A model generated the notes under the pieces. The model made no database searches. It had not been told where the DNA came from and worked only from the letters and a program-made list of their open reading frames with translations. 64,000 nucleotides of DNA from positions 2,433,001 to 2,497,000 of the forward strand of contig CP136010.1 of the NCBI GenBank assembly GCA_030263805.2, given 5' to 3'. The translations under genes and the position numbers were made by a program. Below, piece after piece: positions 51,112-59,419 of this stretch. Positions within the stretch are counted from its first letter, which is position 1, and every line of letters starts with the position of its first letter. The DNA is from Pseudomonas sp. FeN3W. GTDB lineage: Bacteria; Pseudomonadota; Gammaproteobacteria; Pseudomonadales; Pseudomonadaceae.

Positions 51112-52566
51112 TCAGGCCGGACGATAGACGCGAACATTTACATGCCCCTCGCTCAGCAGATGGTGAGCATGCAGGCGGCTCATGACACCTTTGTCGCAAT
51201 ACAGCAGGTACTGGCGGTTTTCATCCAGCTCCTTGAATCGGTTGTTCAGTGCATAGAACGGCAGCGTCTGAACTTCGATGCCCGGCAGCTCGAGCGGTTC
51301 GTCCTCGGCACTGTCGGGGTGACGAATGTCGAGGATGACCTGGCCGGCGCTCGGTTCGACCACTTCTTCCACCTGCAAATCCTGGCCCAGTTCGTCGATC
51401 ACGCGGTCGATGGCAACCTGCCGGGCATTGGCCAGCGCACGTTCGAGGATAGCCATGTCGAACTGCTTTTCTTCGTGCTCGATGCGGTAGCGCTTGGCCT
51501 TGGTGGTCGGGTTCACCGAGATCACGCCGCAGTACTCGGGCATGTTCTTGGCGAACTCGGCGGTGCCGATCTCGAAGGCGGTGTCGATGATGTCCTGCTT
51601 GTGGCTGGCGATCAGCGGCCGCAGCACCAGCATGTCGGTGGCCGAGTCGATCACCGAGAGGTTCGGCAGGGTCTGGCTGGAGACCTGAGAGATCGCCTCG
51701 CCGGTGACCAGCGCATCGATGTGCAGGCGCTCGGCGATCTGCGTCGAGACGCGCAGCATCATGCGCTTGAGCACCACGCCCATCTGGCTGTTGTCGACCT
51801 TCTGCAGGATCTCGCCGACCACTTCCTCGAACGGCACGCTGATGAACAGCACGCGGTGCGAGCTGCCGTATTTCTTCCACAGATAATGAGCGACTTCCAT
51901 TACGCCCAGCTCGTGCGCGCGGCCGCCGAGATTGAAGAAGCAGAAATGCGTCATCAGCCCGCGGCGCATCATCTGATAGGCGGCGACAGTGGAATCGAAA
52001 CCACCGGACATCAATACCAGGGTCTGCTCCAGCGCACCCAGCGGGTAGCCGCCGATGCCGTCATGCTGCTCGTGCACGACGAACAGGCGCTGGTCGCGGA
52101 TCTCCATGCGCACTTCGACTTCCGGTGCTTTCAGCGAAATACCGGCGGCGGCGCACTGCTGGCGCAGCTGGCTGCCAACGTGGCGCTCGACGTCCATGGA
52201 GCTGAATGGATGCTTGCCGGCACGCTTGCATCGCACGGCGAAGATCTTGCCCGGCAGGCGCTCGGCGTAGTGCGCCTTGCACTTGGCGACGATGTCATCG
52301 AGATCGCCCAGCGGGTACTCGTGCACCTCCAGGCAATGGGCGATACCGGGGGTGCAGCGCAGGCGCTCGATCATCTCGCGCAGCGCCTTCGGCTCGGCCA
52401 GCGCGGTTTCCACCTCGATGTTGTCCCACACGCCCTCGACCCGCAGGTCGGGATCGAGCTCGCGCAGCACGGTGCGAATGTTCTTCGCCAACTGGCGAAT
52501 GAAGCCCTTGCGCACCGGCGGGCTCTTGATGGTGATTTCGGGGAAAACCTTGACGATCAGCTTCAT
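51112..52566 (-). CDS. thiI: tRNA 4-thiouridine synthetase ThiI with rhodanese domain
   Basis: A 484-residue protein: ferredoxin-like and THUMP domains (residues 1-170), a PP-loop AMP-binding site LMSGGFDSTVAAY near residue 185, and a C-terminal rhodanese domain from about 400 with the persulfide cysteine in YCDKGVMSRLHA. It makes 4-thiouridine at tRNA position 8 and feeds sulfur to thiazole formation. This is the long form that includes the rhodanese domain needed for sulfur relay to thiamin. Confidence 0.96.
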   Translation of the reverse strand: MKLIVKVFPEITIKSPPVRKGFIRQLAKNIRTVLRELDPDLRVEGVWDNIEVETALAEPKALREMIERLRCTPGIAHCLEVHEYPLGDLDDIVAKCKAHYAERLPGKIFAVRCKRAGKHPFSSMDVERHVGSQLRQQCAAAGISLKAPEVEVRMEIRDQRLFVVHEQHDGIGGYPLGALEQTLVLMSGGFDSTVAAYQMMRRGLMTHFCFFNLGGRAHELGVMEVAHYLWKKYGSSHRVLFISVPFEEVVGEILQKVDNSQMGVVLKRMMLRVSTQIAERLHIDALVTGEAISQVSSQTLPNLSVIDSATDMLVLRPLIASHKQDIIDTAFEIGTAEFAKNMPEYCGVISVNPTTKAKRYRIEHEEKQFDMAILERALANARQVAIDRVIDELGQDLQVEEVVEPSAGQVILDIRHPDSAEDEPLELPGIEVQTLPFYALNNRFKELDENRQYLLYCDKGVMSRLHAHHLLSEGHVNVRVYRPA

Positions 52567-52662
52567 GGAAACAGCGCGGGCGCCGACGTGGCAGGAAAAG
52601 AGGGGCGCGGAGTATAGCGGAAACTGCTCAACATTTAATCGCTTTCTTCAAATGCAGCGGAT

Positions 52663-52679
52663 CGCACCAAAAAGATGCA
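52663..52679 (+). promoter_or_regulatory. NtrC-like site upstream of glnA
   Basis: CGCACC, five A residues and GATGCA match the NtrC consensus TGCACC-N5-GGTGCA at 10 of 12 positions. It is about 120 bases upstream of the sigma54 promoter, a normal distance for an enhancer site. Confidence 0.65.
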
Positions 52680-52794
52680 CACCACAATCAAAACGCACCA
52701 ACACCGCGCACCGATTCATCGCAGCGGCTACGCTTTGAGGCGCGCAAACACTGCGGCATCGCTGCTAGCGGCCTGCAGTCCCAAGAAAGAGCAC

Positions 52795-52810
52795 TGGCAT
52801 GCAATTTGCT
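52795..52810 (+). promoter_or_regulatory. Sigma54 promoter of glnA
   Basis: TGGCATGCAATTTGCT matches the sigma54 consensus TGGCACG-N4-TTGCW with one change (T for C); GG at -24 and GC at -12 are ten bases apart. It lies 96 bases upstream of the glnA ATG. Confidence 0.85.
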
Positions 52811-52905
52811 CCCTTGTGAGGCAGGTCGCCTTGGCGGAACATCGCCGCCCGGCTTCACCCTGATTCGGAAGCTCACTGTCACGCTTCCACCACTTGGAGA
52901 ACACC

Positions 52906-54312
52906 ATGTCGAAGTCGCTTCAACTGATCAAAGATTACGATGTGAAGTGGATTGATCTGCGCTTCACCGATACCAAAGGCAAGCAGCACCACGTCACCGT
53001 TCCGGCTCGTGATGCCCAGGATGAAGACTTCTTCGAGCACGGCAAGATGTTCGACGGCTCCTCCATCCATGGCTGGAAAGGCATCGAAGCCTCCGACATG
53101 ATCCTGATGCCGGTCGACGAAACCGCCGTTCTCGACCCGTTCACCGAAGAGCCGACCCTGATCCTGGTCTGCGACATCGTCGAGCCGAGCACCATGCAGG
53201 GCTACGACCGCGACCCGCGCTCCATCGCCAAGCGCGCCGAGGAATTCCTCAAGTCCACCGGCATCGGTGACACCGTATTCGTAGGCCCGGAGCCGGAGTT
53301 CTTCATCTTCGACCAGGTCAAGTTCAAGTCGGACATCTCCGGCTCGATGTTCAAGATCTACTCCGAGCAAGGTTCCTGGATGACCGACCAGGACGTCGAA
53401 GGCGGCAACAAGGGCCACCGTCCGGCTGTCAAGGGCGGCTACTTCCCGGTTCCGCCGTGCGACCACGACCACGAAATCCGTACCGCCATGTGCAACGCCA
53501 TGGAAGAGATGGGCCTGGTCGTCGAGGTGCACCACCACGAAGTGGCTACCGCCGGTCAGAACGAGATCGGCGTGAAGTTCAACACCCTGGTGGCCAAGGC
53601 TGACGAAGTTCAGACCCTGAAGTACTGCGTACACAACGTCGCCGACGCCTATGGCAAGACCGCGACCTTCATGCCGAAGCCGCTGTATGGCGACAACGGT
53701 TCGGGTATGCACGTACACATGTCCATCTCCAAGGATGGCAAGAACACCTTCGCTGGCGAAGGCTATGCCGGCCTGTCCGAGACCGCCCTGTACTTCATCG
53801 GCGGCATCATCAAGCACGGCAAGGCGCTGAACGGTTTCACCAACCCGTCGACCAACTCCTACAAGCGTCTGGTCCCGGGCTTCGAAGCACCGGTCATGCT
53901 GGCCTACTCGGCCCGCAACCGTTCCGCCTCGATCCGTATTCCGTACGTTTCCAGCCCGAAAGCCCGTCGTATCGAAGCACGCTTCCCGGACCCGGCTGCC
54001 AACCCTTACCTGTGCTTCGCTGCACTGCTGATGGCTGGCCTGGACGGCATCCAGAACAAGATCCACCCTGGCGATGCGGCCGACAAGAACCTGTACGACC
54101 TGCCGCCGGAAGAAGGCAAGCTGATCCCGCAGGTGTGCGGCAGCCTGAAGGAAGCCCTGGAAGAGCTGGACAAGGGCCGTGCCTTCCTGACCAAGGGCGG
54201 CGTGTTCTCCGACGAATTCATCGATGCCTACATCGAGCTGAAGTCCGAGGAAGAGATCAAGGTGCGCACTTTCGTGCACCCGCTGGAATACGACCTGTAC
54301 TACAGCGTCTGA
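52906..54312 (+). CDS. glnA: Glutamine synthetase type I
   Basis: A 468-residue dodecameric glutamine synthetase. The GSI signatures are seen: FDGSSIHGWKGIEASDM, GPEPEFFIFD, KPLYGDNGSGMHVHMSI, NRSASIRIP and the adenylylation loop NLYDLPPEE with its Tyr (control by GlnE). It catalyses ATP-dependent ammonia assimilation. The ATG at 52906 has GGAG six bases upstream; an ATG four codons upstream is not needed. A sigma54 promoter and an NtrC-like site precede it, and ntrBC lies downstream after two unrelated genes. Confidence 0.99.
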   Translation: MSKSLQLIKDYDVKWIDLRFTDTKGKQHHVTVPARDAQDEDFFEHGKMFDGSSIHGWKGIEASDMILMPVDETAVLDPFTEEPTLILVCDIVEPSTMQGYDRDPRSIAKRAEEFLKSTGIGDTVFVGPEPEFFIFDQVKFKSDISGSMFKIYSEQGSWMTDQDVEGGNKGHRPAVKGGYFPVPPCDHDHEIRTAMCNAMEEMGLVVEVHHHEVATAGQNEIGVKFNTLVAKADEVQTLKYCVHNVADAYGKTATFMPKPLYGDNGSGMHVHMSISKDGKNTFAGEGYAGLSETALYFIGGIIKHGKALNGFTNPSTNSYKRLVPGFEAPVMLAYSARNRSASIRIPYVSSPKARRIEARFPDPAANPYLCFAALLMAGLDGIQNKIHPGDAADKNLYDLPPEEGKLIPQVCGSLKEALEELDKGRAFLTKGGVFSDEFIDAYIELKSEEEIKVRTFVHPLEYDLYYSV

Positions 54313-54329
54313 TCCAGCTCGCGTGACAG

Positions 54330-54353
54330 GAAGGCCACCCTAGGGTGGCCTTC
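54330..54353 (+). terminator. Terminator after glnA
   Basis: GAAGGCCACCC (54330-54340) pairs with GGGTGGCCTTC (54343-54353) across a two-base loop; the tail GCGTTTCTG is weakly T-rich. It separates glnA from the DUF4124 genes. Confidence 0.8.
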
Positions 54354-54476
54354 TGCGTTTCTGCCCGGCGACGGCAATCCGTGCAGCTTGTCACGCCTCG
54401 CAATTCGCACCGATCGTGCTTGCCTGCAACTCTGTGCGGTGCAAGGCTTTGGCAGTCCAACTCCGCGGAGCCTCCC

Positions 54477-55025
54477 ATGCGTAGCGCACTGTTCAGCCTG
54501 CTGTTCATTCTCAGCCTTCCGGCCTTCGCCGAGATCTACAAGTACACCGATGCACAAGGCAATACGGTGTTCACCAATCAGCCACCGGAAGGTGTCCAGG
54601 CCGATACCGTCGACCTGCCGCCGGCCAACACCGTGAATATCCGTACGCCCGAACCGCCACCGCCGCTGCCGGACAGCCAACAGACGCAGCAAGCCCCTTA
54701 CCAGACGCTGATGCTGAGCGGGATTCCCGATGAAGAAGCTCTGCGCGCCAACAACGGCACCTTCGTCGTCAGCGCGCTGTTGGAGCCGCCGCTACGGCCC
54801 GGCCACAGCTTGCGTTTCGTGCTCGACGGCATTCCTCAGGCTGCCGCCAGCGCTGCCACCTCCCTGCAATTGAACAATGTCGAGCGTGGCGAGCACCGCC
54901 TGCACATCGAGGTGCTGAGCGGCGAACAGGTCATCCAGCGCAGTCAGCCGGAGCTGTTCACCGTGCAACGGGTGAATACCTCCAGTCCGGCATTGCGGCC
55001 GAAGCCTCCGAGGCCCGCCCCTTGA
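54477..55025 (+). CDS. Exported DUF4124 protein, first of a tandem pair
   Basis: A 182-residue exported protein: signal peptide RSALFSLLFILSLPAFAE then the DUF4124 start IYKYTDAQGNTVFTNQPPEG, a Pro-rich linker and a C-terminal beta domain (LRANNGTFVVSALLEPPLRPGHSLRFVLDG) of an Ig-like pattern. The same architecture is repeated in the next gene. GGAG precedes the ATG at 54477. The family's role is unknown; it lies between glnA and ntrBC, as in other Pseudomonas. Confidence 0.8.
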   Translation: MRSALFSLLFILSLPAFAEIYKYTDAQGNTVFTNQPPEGVQADTVDLPPANTVNIRTPEPPPPLPDSQQTQQAPYQTLMLSGIPDEEALRANNGTFVVSALLEPPLRPGHSLRFVLDGIPQAAASAATSLQLNNVERGEHRLHIEVLSGEQVIQRSQPELFTVQRVNTSSPALRPKPPRPAP

Positions 55026-55651
55026 TCACTCTGCGGCAGATCCTGGCCGTCGCACTGCTGGCGGCCGCCCTGCCCTGTCTTGCCGGCGTCTACTCCTATG
55101 TCGACGCCGAGGGCAATCGGGTCTTCACCGATCGTCCGGCCGGCGAGGCGGCCGAAGAGGTGCGTCTCAAGCCCTCCAACAGCATGCCTGCGCCGCCGAT
55201 GCCGACCGCACGCGCTACGGAGCCGGCAGCGCCGAAGGCCGCGACCATCCGCTATCAGCTGCGCATCCTCAGCCCGGCAGCAGATGAGGCGATCCGCAAC
55301 AATGCCGGCAACGTCAGCGTCACGCTGCAGACCGAGCCGGCGCTGCAACCCGGTCACGCCTATCAGGTGCTGCTCGACGACCAACCGTTCGGCGCAGTGG
55401 GCGAGCAGACTTCCTTCGCCTTGAGCAATGTCGATCGCGGCACCCATCAGCTGGCCGTGGCCGTCGTCGATGAACAGGAGCGCGTCCTGCAGCGCACCGC
55501 GAACCAGCCCTTCCATCTGATCCGCACCTCGCTGGCCCAGCGACGCATGGTCAATCCGTGCAAGAAAGCCGATTACGGCGTCCGCCCGGAATGCCCGCTG
55601 AAGGACAAGCCGGCGGAAAAACGCGACATCCCCTTCGTGCCCTTTCTATGA
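55022..55651 (+). CDS. Exported DUF4124 protein, second of a tandem pair
   Basis: A 209-residue paralogue of the previous gene: signal peptide LAVALLAAALPCLAG, DUF4124 segment VYSYVDAEGNRVFTDRPAGE and a C-terminal domain where IRNNAGNVSVTLQTEPALQPGHAYQVLLDD lines up with the first paralogue. It also has an extra tail with two cysteines (NPCKKADYGVRPECPLKD). The start is TTG at 55022, overlapping the stop of the first gene (TTGA); no ATG or GTG is available at the signal peptide. Confidence 0.8.
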   Translation: MITLRQILAVALLAAALPCLAGVYSYVDAEGNRVFTDRPAGEAAEEVRLKPSNSMPAPPMPTARATEPAAPKAATIRYQLRILSPAADEAIRNNAGNVSVTLQTEPALQPGHAYQVLLDDQPFGAVGEQTSFALSNVDRGTHQLAVAVVDEQERVLQRTANQPFHLIRTSLAQRRMVNPCKKADYGVRPECPLKDKPAEKRDIPFVPFL

Positions 55652-55659
55652 TCATGCGG

Positions 55660-55676
55660 TGCACCTGTTTGGTGCG
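55660..55676 (+). promoter_or_regulatory. NtrC-like site upstream of ntrBC
   Basis: TGCACC, TGTTT, GGTGCG matches TGCACC-N5-GGTGCA at 11 of 12 positions. It is 161 bases before the ntrB ATG and about 100 bases ahead of a weaker sigma54-like element, so the two may form an enhancer and promoter. Confidence 0.7.
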
Positions 55677-55771
55677 CCCATCAGGTGAGCGGATCGCTCG
55701 TCACCAATTTGGGTCACCGGACAGCCCGTAGGGCTGCAGCATCACGCCGATCCGCGCCGCAATGGCGCGCT

Positions 55772-55787
55772 TGGTTTGGTTCTTGCA
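55772..55787 (+). promoter_or_regulatory. Possible sigma54 promoter of ntrBC
   Basis: TGGTTTGGTTCTTGCA has GG and GC ten bases apart and a perfect TTGCA at -12, but the -24 element continues TTTG instead of CACG. It lies 34 bases upstream of the ntrB ATG. On its own it would be weak evidence; the NtrC site nearby adds support. Confidence 0.45.
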
Positions 55788-55820
55788 TTTCCTGCCTGAA
55801 CTTCCGGACGCAGACCCGCC

Positions 55821-56903
55821 ATGATCAACGAAGCCCTGCAACGCCTGCTGATCGAGAATCTGACTACCGCGACGCTGTTGCTCAACTCGCGCCTGCGCCT
55901 GGAGTACATGAACCCGGCTGCCGAAATGCTGCTGGCCGTCAGCGGTCAACGCAGCCACGGGCAGTTCATCAGCGAACTGTTCACCGAGTCGCCGGAAGCC
56001 CTGGCAGCCCTGCGCCAGGCGGTCGAAGAAGCCCATCCGTTCACCAAGCGCGAAGCCACCCTGACCTCCGCCACCGGCCAATCATTGACCGTGGACTACG
56101 CGGTGACCCCGGTGCTGACCCGCCAGGAAACCATGCTGCTGCTGGAAGTGCTGCCGCGCGACCGACTGTTGCGCATTACCAAGGAAGAGGCCCAGCTGTC
56201 CAAGCAGGAAACCACCAAGATGCTGGTGCGCGGCCTGGCCCACGAGATCAAGAATCCGCTGGGCGGCATTCGTGGCGCGGCACAACTGCTGGCCCGCGAG
56301 CTGCCCGAAGAACATCTGAAGGACTACACCGAAGTCATCATCGAAGAGGCCGACCGCCTGCGCAATCTGGTCGACCGCATGCTCGGCTCGAACAAGCTGC
56401 CGTCGCTGTCGATGACCAACATTCACGAAGTGCTCGAACATGTAGCCAGCCTGATCGAGGCGGAATGCCAGGGAAGCATCATTTTGGTGCGCGATTACGA
56501 CCCGAGCATTCCCGAAGTCCTGATGGACCATGAACAGATGATCCAGGCCGTGCTCAATATCATGCGCAACGCCATGCAGGCGCTGGCCGGGCAGAACGAA
56601 CTGGGCCTCGGCCGCCTCACCCTGCGCACCCGCACACTGCGCCAGTTCACCATCGGCCATATCCGTCATCGTCTGGTGGCGCGCATCGAGATCATCGACA
56701 ACGGCCCGGGCATCCCCGCCGAACTGCAGAACACGCTCTTCTATCCGATGGTCAGCGGCCGCCCGGACGGAACGGGACTGGGCCTGGCCATCACCCAGAA
56801 CATCATCAGTCAGCACCAGGGCCTGATCGAATGCGAGAGCCACCCCGGGCACACCGCGTTCTCGATCTTCCTGCCGCTCGAACAAGGAGCCCCGACAGCA
56901 TGA
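55821..56903 (+). CDS. ntrB: Nitrogen regulation sensor kinase NtrB
   Basis: A 360-residue soluble histidine kinase: PAS domain (LLLNSRLRLEYMNPAAEMLL), H-box VRGLAHEIKNPLGGIRGAAQ with His near residue 140, N-box VLNIMRNAMQA and ATP lid DNGPGI and GTGLGLAI. It transfers phosphate to NtrC under nitrogen limitation and is restrained by PII. The ATG at 55821 gives the expected length. Its stop overlaps the ntrC start (ATGA). Confidence 0.97.
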   Translation: MINEALQRLLIENLTTATLLLNSRLRLEYMNPAAEMLLAVSGQRSHGQFISELFTESPEALAALRQAVEEAHPFTKREATLTSATGQSLTVDYAVTPVLTRQETMLLLEVLPRDRLLRITKEEAQLSKQETTKMLVRGLAHEIKNPLGGIRGAAQLLARELPEEHLKDYTEVIIEEADRLRNLVDRMLGSNKLPSLSMTNIHEVLEHVASLIEAECQGSIILVRDYDPSIPEVLMDHEQMIQAVLNIMRNAMQALAGQNELGLGRLTLRTRTLRQFTIGHIRHRLVARIEIIDNGPGIPAELQNTLFYPMVSGRPDGTGLGLAITQNIISQHQGLIECESHPGHTAFSIFLPLEQGAPTA

Positions 56904-58336
56904 GCCGAAGCGAAAACGTCTGGATCGTCGACGACGACCGCTCCATCCGCTGGGTCCTGGAAAAGGCCCTGCAACAGGAAGGCATGGCCACGCAGAGCTT
57001 CGACAGCGCCGACGGTGTGCTGGCACGCCTCGCCCGCCAGCAGCCGGATGTGATCATCTCCGACATCCGCATGCCCGGCCTCAGCGGTCTGGACATGCTC
57101 TCGCAGATCCGCGAGCAGTATCCGCGCCTGCCGGTGATCATCATGACCGCGCACTCGGACCTGGATAGCGCGGTGGCTTCCTACCAGGGCGGCGCCTTCG
57201 AGTACCTGCCCAAGCCGTTCGACGTCGACGACGCCGTGTCGCTGGTCAAGCGCGCCAACCAGCACGCCCAGGAGCAGCAGAACCAGCAGCAGCCGGCCAA
57301 CCGCCATCACACGCCGGAAATCATCGGCGAGGCACCGGCGATGCAGGAGGTGTTCCGCGCCATCGGCCGCCTCAGCCACTCCAACATCACCGTGCTGATC
57401 AACGGCGAATCTGGTACCGGCAAGGAGCTGGTCGCCCATGCCCTGCACCGCCACAGCCCGCGTTCGGCCTCGCCGTTCATCGCGCTGAACATGGCGGCGA
57501 TCCCCAAGGACCTGATGGAGTCCGAGCTGTTCGGCCACGAGAAAGGCGCCTTCACTGGCGCGGCCAACCAGCGCCGCGGCCGCTTCGAACAAGCCGACGG
57601 CGGCACCCTTTTCCTCGACGAGATCGGCGACATGCCGGCCGATACCCAGACCCGTCTGCTGCGGGTACTGGCCGATGGCGAGTTCTACCGGGTCGGCGGT
57701 CATACGCCGGTGCGGGTCGACGTGCGCATCATCGCCGCCACCCATCAGGACCTGGAAACCCTGGTGCAGGCCGGCAAGTTCCGCGAGGACCTGTTCCACC
57801 GCCTGAACGTCATCCGCATCCACATTCCGCGCCTGTCCGATCGCCGCGAGGACATCCCGGCGCTCGCCGAACACTTCCTCGCCAGCGCCGCGCAGGAGCT
57901 CTCGGTGGAAACCAAGGTGCTCAAGCCGGAAACCAAGGAATACCTGCAGCACCTGCCCTGGCCGGGCAACGTGCGCCAGCTGGAGAACACCTGCCGCTGG
58001 ATCACGGTAATGGCCTCCGGACGCGAAGTGCACATCGACGATTTGCCGCCGGAGCTGCTCAATCAGCAGGCCGAGGCGCAGCCCGCGCACAACTGGGAAC
58101 AGGCGCTGCGCAACTGGTCCGATCAAGCCTTGGCGCGCGGCCAGAGCAACCTGCTCGACGAGGCAGTGCCGGCCTTCGAGCGCATCATGATCGAGACCGC
58201 GCTCAAGCACACCGCCGGCCGCCGCCGCGACGCCGCCCTGCTGCTTGGCTGGGGTCGCAACACCCTGACGCGCAAGATCAAGGAGCTGGGCATGCGCGTC
58301 GATGGCAGCGATGACGATGACGGCGACGATAGCTGA
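56900..58336 (+). CDS. ntrC: Nitrogen regulation response regulator NtrC
   Basis: A 478-residue enhancer-binding protein: receiver with Asp in VIISDIRMPGLSG, a sigma54 AAA+ domain with GESGTGKELVAHAL, the GAFTGA loop in EKGAFTGAANQ and GGTLFLDEIGDM, and a C-terminal Fis-type helix GRRRDAALLLGWGRNTLTRK. It activates sigma54 promoters such as that of glnA nearby. The ATGA overlap with ntrB supports the start. An acidic tail (DGSDDDDGDDS) ends it. Confidence 0.98.
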   Translation: MSRSENVWIVDDDRSIRWVLEKALQQEGMATQSFDSADGVLARLARQQPDVIISDIRMPGLSGLDMLSQIREQYPRLPVIIMTAHSDLDSAVASYQGGAFEYLPKPFDVDDAVSLVKRANQHAQEQQNQQQPANRHHTPEIIGEAPAMQEVFRAIGRLSHSNITVLINGESGTGKELVAHALHRHSPRSASPFIALNMAAIPKDLMESELFGHEKGAFTGAANQRRGRFEQADGGTLFLDEIGDMPADTQTRLLRVLADGEFYRVGGHTPVRVDVRIIAATHQDLETLVQAGKFREDLFHRLNVIRIHIPRLSDRREDIPALAEHFLASAAQELSVETKVLKPETKEYLQHLPWPGNVRQLENTCRWITVMASGREVHIDDLPPELLNQQAEAQPAHNWEQALRNWSDQALARGQSNLLDEAVPAFERIMIETALKHTAGRRRDAALLLGWGRNTLTRKIKELGMRVDGSDDDDGDDS

Positions 58337-58363
58337 ACACGGATGACACCAAACCGAGCGTAA

Positions 58364-58398
58364 CGATGAACCCCGCACTTGGCGGGATTCATCGTTTT
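58364..58398. terminator. Terminator after ntrC
   Basis: CGATGAACCCCGC (58364-58376) and GCGGGATTCATCG (58382-58394) form a 13-base stem with one mismatch and a five-base loop, followed by TTTTC. It serves ntrC and overlaps the stop side of the convergent minus-strand gene. Confidence 0.85.
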
Positions 58399-58793
58399 CA
58401 GCGCCCTGCCAAGGGCGTCACCTGCACGGCGATACGCCAGCCGCCATCGTGGCGTTCGCCATGCCATTGCCCCTGCAGCCGCCGTGCGGCCACCAGATGC
58501 AGCAACAGGCCCTTCCCGGTCTGCTGCACGCGCCAGGCCACCGGCATGCCGTCTATCTGCAGTTGCCCGGATTGCGGCTCGCCCTCGGCCTGGAACAGCA
58601 GGGCGAACGCCCCTTCGAGGTGCTCGTCATACACCTCGGGCTCGCGGTCGAATTGCAACGAAAGACCTTGCGGCTGCGTCTCCACCGCTTCGAGCTGGAG
58701 CGGCCCCGGCGCGGTGAGCCGGCCGATCATCAGCCCGATCAACAGACCGATCAGCACCAGCGAGCCGAAAAAGCGCCGGCGCAACCGCGGCAT
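58398..58793 (-). CDS. Hypothetical membrane-anchored protein
   Basis: A 131-residue protein: an N-terminal basic segment and one membrane helix (RFFGSLVLIGLLIGLMIGRL), then a beta-rich domain (PQGLSLQFDREPEVYDEHLE, AFALLFQAEGEPQSGQLQID). The family is not one I can name, but it is found between ntrC and trmL in Pseudomonas genomes. The ATG at 58793 has AGCAGGA six bases upstream; the longer frame upstream would overlap the trmL promoter. Its function is unknown. Confidence 0.65.
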   Translation of the reverse strand: MPRLRRRFFGSLVLIGLLIGLMIGRLTAPGPLQLEAVETQPQGLSLQFDREPEVYDEHLEGAFALLFQAEGEPQSGQLQIDGMPVAWRVQQTGKGLLLHLVAARRLQGQWHGERHDGGWRIAVQVTPLAGR

Positions 58794-58845
58794 CGGGTCC
58801 TGCTCCCCGGTAGAATGCCGCCGATTCTCAACCTCGGTGCTGCGC

Positions 58846-59328
58846 ATGTTTCACGTGATCCTGTTCCAACCGGAAATTCCGCCCAATACCGGCAACATTA
58901 TCAGGCTCTGCGCCAATACCGGCTGTCACCTGCACCTGATCGAGCCACTGGGCTACGAGCTGGACGACAAGCGCCTGCGCCGCGCCGGCCTCGATTACCA
59001 CGAGTACGCCACGCTGGAGCGCTACCCCGATCTGCCAAGTTGCCTGGAGCGAATCGGCATCGACGCCGCGAATCCCGAGGGCCCGCGCCTGTTCGCCTTT
59101 ACCACCAAGGGCTCGCAGCCGTTTCATGAAGTGTCCTATCGACGCGGCGACGCGCTGCTGTTCGGCCCGGAGAGCCGCGGCCTGCCTCCGGAGATCCGTG
59201 ATGCCCTGCCCAACGAGCAGCGCCTGCGCCTGCCGATGCGCCCCGACAGCCGCAGCCTGAACCTGTCCAACACCGTGGCCGTCGCGGTGTACGAGGCCTG
59301 GCGCCAGCACGGCTTCGCCATGCAGTGA
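58846..59328 (+). CDS. trmL: tRNA (cytidine/uridine-2'-O-)-methyltransferase TrmL
   Basis: A 160-residue SPOUT methyltransferase: HVILFQPEIPPNTGNIIRLC at the start, GPESRGLPPEI near residue 108, and SLNLSNTVAVAVYEAWRQ at the C-terminal knot. It modifies position 34 in tRNA-Leu isoacceptors. The length and motifs match TrmL (YibK) exactly. The ATG at 58846 opens the family's usual MFHVILFQPEIPPNTGN. Confidence 0.95.
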   Translation: MFHVILFQPEIPPNTGNIIRLCANTGCHLHLIEPLGYELDDKRLRRAGLDYHEYATLERYPDLPSCLERIGIDAANPEGPRLFAFTTKGSQPFHEVSYRRGDALLFGPESRGLPPEIRDALPNEQRLRLPMRPDSRSLNLSNTVAVAVYEAWRQHGFAMQ

Positions 59329-59419
59329 GCCGGCACAATCTTGTGACAAAAGGTCCCGAACGATCCGCAGCGGTCCTCGTCGTAAACAGACAAGCTCCCT
59401 TGGCAGCAGGAGAAACGAC

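Noticed and set aside
52695..52712. GCACC repeats behind the first NtrC-like site of glnA
   Set aside because: The right half does not match GGTGC in a usable spacing, so a second NtrC site cannot be claimed.
55701..55718. TCACCAATTTGGGTCACC near ntrB as a second NtrC site
   Set aside because: Only the left half matches well; the right half reads GGGTC and the N5 spacing puts it out of line with the consensus.
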